Origin: Bog-159 sp050011755
GTDB taxonomy: Bacteria > Acidobacteriota > Terriglobia > Bryobacterales > Bryobacteraceae
DNA length: 11,299 bases
Assembly (NCBI GenBank): GCA_050011755.1
Contig: JBEKIM010000229.1
Span: 1-11,299, forward strand
Direction: 5' to 3'
Every line of letters begins with the position of its first letter. Position 1 is the stretch's first letter. A program made the translations under genes and the position numbers. Shown piece after piece: positions 6,820 through 11,299 of the stretch. Under the pieces are notes generated by a model. The model did no database searches. It was not told the origin of the DNA and saw nothing but the letters and a program-made list of their open reading frames with translations.

Positions 6820-7854
6820 CTATTGGTCGGGGCATGTGCCGGTGTCGAACAGCGCATTTACGCCGCAAGGGGAAGTGAACATTTTGCGAGCGGAGTGGGC
6901 CACGCCCGGCACCAGCAGCAGCCGCTGATTCCAGCCGGATATATGGCGCGTATGCAAGTAGGCGAAATATGCCTGCCCGCGGAGCAGACGCGAGGGGCCT
7001 TGAGTTTCGGCGGCGCAGGAAACATCCAGATCTTTCTCGTGCGGGTCGATATCCGCGGTGCCCAGCAGGTAGATGACGTCGCGTTGCGCATAGTCCTGCT
7101 CGCGCTGTTTCCAGGTGACGCCGGGATCGAGCTTGACGTATGAAGGCGGATCGACCGGGCCATACTTCCAACGATCGAATTCCGGGCATCGCCCGCCACC
7201 GCCGGCTCCCGGCCTTTCATCGGAGAAATAAAGGAAAGAGGAGGGATTGGCGATCACGTAGCGCACATGGATGCCGGCGGCGGCTAGCACGGCCGCGGAT
7301 TTGCCCACGGCGGCGTATCGCTGGACCAACTGTCCGCCGCCGGAATGTCCGGCGAGGACCACGGTTTTGAGATTGGGGAAAAGCGAGCGGTCGGCCAGGC
7401 GCGCGAGGAGCGCATCGACCACCGTGTATGAACTGATGGGAGATGGCGCGGCCGCGGCCTCACCGCCTTCCCACGCAACTCGGCGCCAGCGCAGCACCTC
7501 CTTCGGAAGATGGTGCTCGTGAACGTCCTCCTCATCGAGGAATTGCGGCGCGATGATGATGGTGTCGCGGCCAGCCGGGCCGGCCTGTTGCGCGGCGTCC
7601 TGGACGGTGCGGTAGTAGCCCGTCACATCGCGCCCCACTCCGTGAAATACGATAACGGCGCGGGCCACAGCCGGCTGCGGCTGGGACCAATCGAGGGAGA
7701 TGAGAAAAGGCTCGTTGGCCGGACCATGCGGCGTGGCTATGCTGAAAATCTGAGTGGCCACCTCGGCCGCGCGCCGGTCGGCGGCGTTCGCCACGACGAC
7801 GGAGGACGTGAGACCGCACGCCACGGCCGCTATGAGGGTGCAACGGAACGGCAT
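6820..7854 (-). CDS. Secreted alpha/beta-hydrolase
   Basis: Encodes 344 residues from the ATG at 7854; a TTG one codon earlier, directly after an in-frame TGA, is the only longer option. A signal peptide is clear: CTLIAAVACGLTSSVVV followed by a likely cleavage after ANA (about residue 24). The alpha/beta-hydrolase fold is shown by the oxyanion strand VIVFHGVGRD (about 68-77), the nucleophile elbow LAGHSGGG with Ser171, a strand YLLGTADID carrying the probable acidic residue (D268 or D270), and LLVPGVAHSA with the catalytic His320. Four cysteines in the second half (223, 280, 330, 341) could form disulfides, fitting a periplasmic or extracellular enzyme. The substrate is unknown; an esterase role is likely but not shown. 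There is no Shine-Dalgarno site; the promoter probably lies in the mirrored element at 7866-7908. The MBL gene follows on the same strand after 146 bases. Confidence 0.85.
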   Translation of the reverse strand: MPFRCTLIAAVACGLTSSVVVANAADRRAAEVATQIFSIATPHGPANEPFLISLDWSQPQPAVARAVIVFHGVGRDVTGYYRTVQDAAQQAGPAGRDTIIIAPQFLDEEDVHEHHLPKEVLRWRRVAWEGGEAAAAPSPISSYTVVDALLARLADRSLFPNLKTVVLAGHSGGGQLVQRYAAVGKSAAVLAAAGIHVRYVIANPSSFLYFSDERPGAGGGGRCPEFDRWKYGPVDPPSYVKLDPGVTWKQREQDYAQRDVIYLLGTADIDPHEKDLDVSCAAETQGPSRLLRGQAYFAYLHTRHISGWNQRLLLVPGVAHSARKMFTSPCGVNALFDTGTCPDQ

Positions 7855-7865
7855 CAATCAGGCAC

Positions 7866-7908
7866 ATTGTACAGCGGATCGGGCCGGCGGCGCACGGTGC
7901 AGTACAAT
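7866..7908. promoter_or_regulatory. Divergent promoter region with mirrored TACAAT -10 elements
   Basis: An inverted repeat with 9 of 10 matching positions, ATTGTACAGC (7866-7875) and GCAGTACAAT (7899-7908), places a TACAAT -10 box on each strand. On the minus strand it lies 11 bases before the hydrolase ATG; on the plus strand it lies 7 bases before the AAGGAG of the DUF302 gene. No good -35 box is seen for either, so an activator may help. The symmetric arms could also be an operator for a dimeric regulator. The repeat is seen; its roles are inferred. Confidence 0.45.
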
Positions 7909-7915
7909 TCACCTT

Positions 7916-7921
7916 AAGGAG
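7916..7921 (+). promoter_or_regulatory. Shine-Dalgarno site of the DUF302 gene
   Basis: AAGGAG ends 6 bases before the ATG at 7928. It decides against a longer in-frame reading from 7754, which would overlap the divergent hydrolase gene. Confidence 0.75.
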
Positions 7922-7927
7922 CAGCCC

Positions 7928-8317
7928 ATGCCCGATACCAATGGCATGATATCCATCGAAAGCCGTTACAGCGTAGACGCGACGGTAGAGCGGCTGAGAG
8001 GCATTCTCGATGCCGGGGGAGTGAAGATATTTGCAATCGTCGATCACAGCGGCGAGGCCGAAAAAGCCGGCATCGAGATGCGCAATACCAAGCTGGCGAT
8101 CTTCGGGAATCCGAAGGGAGGCACGCCGCTGATGCTGGCGTCTCCCACCGCCGCGCTGGATCTTCCCCTGAAAATCCTGGTATGGGAAGATGCTGGAGGG
8201 AAAGTGCGGCTGACTTACAACAGCGCGGAGTATATCGCCGAGCGGCACCATCTGCCCGCGGAACTCACGGCCAACATCGCGGTCATCGACAAGATTGCCG
8301 CGAAAGCCGCCGGGTAG
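7928..8317 (+). CDS. DUF302 domain-containing protein
   Basis: Encodes 129 residues. The domain fills the protein: an N-terminal SVDATVERLRGILDAGGVKIFAIVDHS block, the central MRNTKLAIFGNPKGGTPLM block (a DUF302 signature, with the FGNPK-GTPLM turn), then LDLPLKILVWED and a C-terminal helix. DUF302 proteins are small cytoplasmic proteins with a ferredoxin-like fold and no established biochemical role. There is no signal peptide. The start is supported by AAGGAG at 7916-7921. It is the first gene of a plus-strand run with the NIPSNAP gene (25 bases downstream) and a Rossmann-fold gene, and its likely -10 is TACAAT at 7903. Confidence 0.9.
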   Translation: MPDTNGMISIESRYSVDATVERLRGILDAGGVKIFAIVDHSGEAEKAGIEMRNTKLAIFGNPKGGTPLMLASPTAALDLPLKILVWEDAGGKVRLTYNSAEYIAERHHLPAELTANIAVIDKIAAKAAG

Positions 8318-8342
8318 CTCCGCGCCATTGTAAACTGACTGC

Positions 8343-8756
8343 ATGAAGATGAAAACGGTTCTACTCTTTGCGGCGGCGATGGCCGCTTCAATCACTATTC
8401 CTGCCGCTAGCGCGCAGGACCACGGGCGCGTCTTCGAACTGCGCACCTATACCTGCAACGAAGGGAAGCTGCCGGATTTGCTGGCGCGCTTCCGCGACCA
8501 CACGATCGGTATTTTTGAAAAACATGGTATGACCAGCATCGCGTATTGGGTGCCGCAGGACTCGCCGTTGCACGATAACACCCTGATCTATGTGATCGCG
8601 CACGCCAGCCGCGAAGCCGCCAAGAAGAACTGGGAGGAATTCGGCAAAGACCCGGAATGGCAGAAGGTGCAGAAGGAGTCGGAAGCCAACGGCAAAATCG
8701 TGAACAAAGTGGTATCGGTCTATATGGACCCTACCGGTTTTTCGCAAATAAAGTAA
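8343..8756 (+). CDS. Secreted NIPSNAP-family protein
   Basis: Encodes 137 residues. A signal peptide (TVLLFAAAMAASITIPAASA, likely cleavage after residue 24) precedes a single NIPSNAP domain: VFELRTYTCNEGKLPDLLARF, the GIFEKHGM and AYWVPQD segments, LIYVIAHASREAAKKNWEEF, and the end VVSVYMDPTGFSQ. NIPSNAP domains are dimeric ferredoxin-like barrels; secreted copies are common in Acidobacteriota and Planctomycetota and their function is unknown. There is no Shine-Dalgarno site before the ATG. A -10-like TAAACT (8331-8336) lies only 6 bases upstream, so a leaderless transcript is possible, or translation may depend on the DUF302 gene ending 25 bases upstream. The next gene starts 37 bases downstream. 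Confidence 0.9.
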   Translation: MKMKTVLLFAAAMAASITIPAASAQDHGRVFELRTYTCNEGKLPDLLARFRDHTIGIFEKHGMTSIAYWVPQDSPLHDNTLIYVIAHASREAAKKNWEEFGKDPEWQKVQKESEANGKIVNKVVSVYMDPTGFSQIK

Positions 8757-8793
8757 GGCGGGCCTGTCGGAGCGCGAGAGTCAAGGAGGAGAC

Positions 8794-9441
8794 ATGCGAA
8801 TCGGAGTGCTGGGTTCGGGCGTTGTGGGCCAGGTGCTTGGCGCGGGCTTTCTGAAGCATGGGCACGAAGCCATGCTGGGTACGCGCGATCCCGGGAAGAA
8901 GGATGTGGAAGCCTGGGTACGGGAAACCGCCGGCGCGAAAGCCGGGACCTTCGAGGAGTCGGCGCGGTTCGGCGAAATGCTGGTGCTGGCGGGGCTGGGG
9001 CGCGCCGTGGAGAGCATCATCGAACTGGCGGAGCCCGCGAATTTCGATGGCAAGACGGTGATCGACGCGACCAATCCCATCGCCGACGCGCCGCCTGTGC
9101 AGGGAGTCCTGAAATACACCACCGGGCCGAACCAGTCGCTAGGCGAGTGGATTCAAGCGCGGATTCCGGCGGCGCACGTGGTGAAAGCCTTCAACAGCGT
9201 GGGCAATGCCTTGATGGTGAACCCGCATTTCTCAGAGGGCGTCCCCACCATGTTTCTGTGCGGCGATAACCCGGCGGCCAAGGCGCAGGTTTCCGGGATC
9301 ATCGAACAATTCGGCTGGGAACCTTACGACTGCGGAGGCATCGTCTCGGCACGCGCTATTGAACCGCTGTGCATGTTGTGGTGCCTGCCCGGATTCCTCA
9401 GAAACGACTGGCAGCACGCGTTCAAGATGCTGACGAAGTGA
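8794..9441 (+). CDS. F420/NADP-oxidoreductase-like NAD(P)-binding protein
   Basis: Encodes 215 residues, the usual length of this family. The N-terminal Rossmann motif is intact: MRIGVLGSGVVGQVLGAGF with GSGVVG at 7-12, followed after the second strand by GTRDP (29-33), where Arg31 suggests NADP(H) preference. Further family marks are VIDATNP (89-95) and VVKAFNSVG (129-137), found in the NADPH-dependent F420 reductase (NpdG/FNO-like) superfamily. Many bacterial members use substrates other than F420, and no F420 synthesis genes are in the window, so the substrate is open. AAGGAGG at 8783-8789 fixes the start. It is cytoplasmic and probably co-transcribed with the NIPSNAP gene. The convergent secreted protein gene ends 20 bases after the stop. 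Confidence 0.88.
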   Translation: MRIGVLGSGVVGQVLGAGFLKHGHEAMLGTRDPGKKDVEAWVRETAGAKAGTFEESARFGEMLVLAGLGRAVESIIELAEPANFDGKTVIDATNPIADAPPVQGVLKYTTGPNQSLGEWIQARIPAAHVVKAFNSVGNALMVNPHFSEGVPTMFLCGDNPAAKAQVSGIIEQFGWEPYDCGGIVSARAIEPLCMLWCLPGFLRNDWQHAFKMLTK

Positions 9442-9461
9442 GATCGCGGCGGGTGGCGTGG

Positions 9462-11015
9462 TCAGTGCGGCCCGGCGATATGCCAGGTATTTTCACCGCT
9501 CAAAGGGGCCGTTCCCGCGGGAGTAGTGCCCTGCGCTCCATTGTAAAAGTAAATGGTCGCCGCGCCAGTCGCTGGGTCCTGAAATACCACATCTGGATGA
9601 GTATCCATATTGAAGTCGGCGATGGCTACTACCTTGGCCGTCATGGGTCCGGTAAGATCGACTGCGGATATCACCTGGCTGCCCTGGGCCCCTGCCACGC
9701 CGCCGCCCATATACCAGATCTGGGCGGCGCCGGTGGCGGGGTCTTGCCATAACACATCGGGGATTCCGTCATTGTTGAAATCGCCGGTACCTACGATGTT
9801 CCACGGGTTAGTTTGATCGAGGTCGGCCGCGCCCAAGAAGGTGGTCCCCTGCGCGCCGCCGAGATACCAGATCTGCGCGAATCCCGTGGCGGTGTCCTGC
9901 CACAACAAATCGGGGTGACCATCCCGGTTAAAGTCCGCGACAGAAACAACCTTCCACGGGTTTTTGGCGGTAACATTCGCCGCGCCGGTCAGAGTGACTC
10001 CGCCGGATCCGCCCAGGTACCACACCTGGACGGCGCCACTGACGGGATCCTGCCATACCACGTCGGGAGCGCCATCGCGATTGAAATCTCCGACGCCTAC
10101 AATATTCCAGGGATTGGCCTGGGTTAAATCGGCCGCTCCTGTCACGGAAGCGCCTCGCGGCCCGCCGAGGTACCAGGCTTGAGCCCATCCGGTGACCGGC
10201 TCCTCCCAGATCACATCCGGATGGCCGTCCTGGTTGAAGTCGTCGGGAGTTCGAAGCGCGTAGCCGATGACGTCCAGCACGAGGATCTCCGCGTCGGGAG
10301 AGATGTCTACTCCGGCTGTCCCGGAGCAAATGGCGACATCCTGCACCCGCGGCCGGCCACAATTTGTCACCCAGTCGCCGGCGTCGCCGCCGCCGCTGAT
10401 GTTGTTGTACTGCTGCAGCATGTTTACGCCGTCGAGAGAGAAGCAGGCGTTGGTAGAGTCGGCGGAGGAGCAGGCATCGTTCGTGCCGGGCGCGAAGCTG
10501 CGCGTACCGTCGCTGTGATAGCGGAAGAAATCGGGCGGGAATAGGGTGTCGCTGTAGCCGCAGCCGAGGCCGCAGGACGGCGTGCCCAGGACCTCATCGG
10601 TTTCGTGTTCGACCAGGGTAAAGAAATCGAACTGATCGCCGGAAATGACGCCGTCACGGAAATAGTATTCGGAGGAGCTGCCCATGGTGATGGTGCCGTC
10701 GTAACAGGCGGTCGAAGGCAGGCAGGGAGTGGACGAAAGTCTGCCCATCTTAATATAGATACTCGCGTTGGCATTGGCGAAGGCACTCTTATAGATGCCC
10801 GCGATGGTGGTGTTCAGGATATTGCACGCGGTCGCGGAAAGCGCCTGGACGCTTGGATCGCACGTATAGACGATCCCGGTGCCGCCAGTGGCAGGCGAAG
10901 CGGCCAGCGGAGTGGCAGACTTGCGCGGGACTGCTACCGATGAAAGGACCGGGGCCTGCGTCTGCGCATAGACGGCCGATGACAATACGAGACAACACCA
11001 GATGAGTCTGCCCAT
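9462..11015 (-). CDS. Secreted HExxE metalloprotease-like protein with VCBS repeats
   Basis: Encodes 517 residues. A signal peptide (LIWCCLVLSSAVYA, likely cleavage after residue 17) precedes a domain of about 230 residues resembling the NF038122-type metalloprotease family: LVEHETDEVLG (HETDE at 137-141), FFRYHSDGTRSF, CFSLDGVNML, GGDAGDW and the closing LDVIGYALR (247-255). In matrixin-like enzymes the helix reads HExxHxxG; here Glu141 replaces the second histidine, which I recall as usual in this family. Ten or so cysteines in this part suggest disulfides and an extracellular location. Residues 259-517 hold five VCBS/FG-GAP repeats with DFNxDGxPD calcium-binding loops. A perfect TATAAT lies 20 bases before the ATG; the Shine-Dalgarno site is weak. 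Protease activity is inferred and has not been shown; an adhesin or binding role is possible. Confidence 0.82.
   Translation of the reverse strand: MGRLIWCCLVLSSAVYAQTQAPVLSSVAVPRKSATPLAASPATGGTGIVYTCDPSVQALSATACNILNTTIAGIYKSAFANANASIYIKMGRLSSTPCLPSTACYDGTITMGSSSEYYFRDGVISGDQFDFFTLVEHETDEVLGTPSCGLGCGYSDTLFPPDFFRYHSDGTRSFAPGTNDACSSADSTNACFSLDGVNMLQQYNNISGGGDAGDWVTNCGRPRVQDVAICSGTAGVDISPDAEILVLDVIGYALRTPDDFNQDGHPDVIWEEPVTGWAQAWYLGGPRGASVTGAADLTQANPWNIVGVGDFNRDGAPDVVWQDPVSGAVQVWYLGGSGGVTLTGAANVTAKNPWKVVSVADFNRDGHPDLLWQDTATGFAQIWYLGGAQGTTFLGAADLDQTNPWNIVGTGDFNNDGIPDVLWQDPATGAAQIWYMGGGVAGAQGSQVISAVDLTGPMTAKVVAIADFNMDTHPDVVFQDPATGAATIYFYNGAQGTTPAGTAPLSGENTWHIAGPH
9465..10241 (-). repeat. Five VCBS/FG-GAP repeats inside the secreted protein
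   Basis: Repeats begin with DFN loops at residues 259, 310, 361, 412 and 467. The first three periods are exactly 51 residues (153 bases); the fourth is 55 through an insertion after WYMGG. Each unit reads DFNxDGxPD, then WQDPxTG, then WYLGG, then NPW. The DxNxDG loop binds calcium in related beta-propeller and VCBS repeats. The fifth unit is degenerate (DFNMDTHPD without the glycine, FYNG for WYLGG). Similarity is also visible at DNA level, pointing to internal duplication. Confidence 0.85.
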
Positions 11016-11035
11016 TCTTGCTGAAGGTTCGGACC

Positions 11036-11041
11036 ATTATA
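11036..11041 (-). promoter_or_regulatory. -10 box of the secreted metalloprotease-like gene
   Basis: A perfect TATAAT on the minus strand, ending 20 bases before the ATG at 11015. The -35 position at 16-18 bases upstream (TGCCGC) matches the consensus poorly. The stretch from 11016 to 11076 otherwise shows nothing. Confidence 0.45.
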
Positions 11042-11076
11042 CTGCTTTCACCTTGCCGGCGGCAGGAAATATAGGC

Positions 11077-11299
11077 GGGGGTGTAATACTTTCCTCCCGT
11101 GACTGCGGAGAAGCGCTTCAAAGTTCCTTTCCCCGGGCGGCTTGTGAGGGGCTGTCGTCCGTACTGGTCTCGTGGATGCCATATATTCTCACTCGCGCGG
11201 AGATCGCGGATCACACGCGCGGCATCGCTCGCGCCTCGAGTCAGATCCGCGGCGCAGGCAGTCAAGGAATCATACAAGGCGGTGGCGCCGCGCGAGTTT
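11077..11299 (-). pseudogene. Possible decayed VWFA-domain gene fragment (partial)
   Basis: From the right edge the minus strand encodes a segment GATALYDSLTACAADL, resembling the GGTALYDAL motif of acidobacterial VWFA-domain proteins, and 40 codons later in the same frame GTLKRFSAVTGGKYYTP, resembling the L-x-LA-xx-TGG-x-x-F end of the same domain. Between them (about 11142-11198) the family-like piece ARVRIYGIHE appears in a different frame, and the expected SDGEDN motif is absent. This suggests a gene broken by deletion and frameshift. No stop codon interrupts the first frame, so the claim rests on motif resemblance. The -10 of the next gene lies directly downstream, so the 3' end would be lost too. 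Confidence 0.35.

Noticed and set aside
7754..7927. 58-codon upstream extension of the DUF302 gene
   Set aside because: It overlaps the hydrolase signal peptide region on the other strand, and the AAGGAG site favours the ATG at 7928.
7532..8446. Minus-strand open frame of 304 codons
   Set aside because: It is antisense to the DUF302 and NIPSNAP genes and then out of frame with the hydrolase; no domain is recognisable.
9538..9547. CCATTGTAAA also present at 8325-8334, considered as a shared promoter motif
   Set aside because: The copy at 9538 lies inside the last VCBS repeat, where it encodes part of FYNGA, so the match is probably chance.
10789..11277. Minus-strand open frame of 162 codons across the start of the secreted protein gene
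   Set aside because: Its second half is another frame of the signal peptide and N-terminal region of the real gene, and it spans that gene's TATAAT. Only the portion beyond 11077 is considered, as a possible remnant.

Overview
The window looks like a chromosomal segment from an Acidobacteriota bacterium, probably of the Solibacter/Bryobacter type. The evidence is lineage-typical gene content: tandem ADOP permeases (Acidobacterial Duplicated Orphan Permeases) behind a PadR regulator, a Hanks-type Ser/Thr kinase with output domains on the same chain, and secreted FG-GAP/VCBS repeat proteins. GC is high, roughly 60-65% by eye. The taxonomic call rests on gene content, since no rRNA or other marker gene is present. 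I found no tRNA, rRNA, CRISPR array, insertion sequence or phage genes.

Left part (1-3335, all minus): padR, a complete ADOP permease and the N-terminal end of a second, paralogous ADOP permease form a tight operon with gaps of 11 and 3 bases. The second permease runs off the left edge. Divergent from padR, across a 120-base region with two back-to-back promoters, is a plus-strand gene (3456-4214) for a stand-alone M91 (NleD-like) zinc metallopeptidase. It is richer in AT than its neighbours.

Middle (4227-7854, minus): a secreted alpha/beta hydrolase, an MBL-fold hydrolase of the UlaG/NAPE-PLD type, and a 550-residue protein joining a Ser/Thr kinase, a receiver domain and a LytTR DNA-binding domain. 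That last protein is the most unusual object here, because it would place a eukaryotic-like kinase on the same polypeptide as a two-component transcription factor. The MBL gene has a start-codon problem: conserved-looking sequence extends upstream of the first usable start.

Right part: a short region with mirrored -10 elements (7866-7908) separates the hydrolase from a plus-strand cluster of a DUF302 protein, a secreted NIPSNAP protein and an F420/NADP-reductase-like Rossmann protein (7928-9441). Convergent to it is a secreted protein of 517 residues (9462-11015, minus) with an atypical HExxE metalloprotease domain followed by five VCBS repeats. Upstream of it, the right edge (11077-11299) shows what may be a decayed fragment of a VWFA-domain gene.

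Functional links between these clusters are not evident. The common themes are envelope and secreted functions (permeases, secreted hydrolase, secreted protease-like protein, NIPSNAP) and regulation (PadR, kinase-LytTR).
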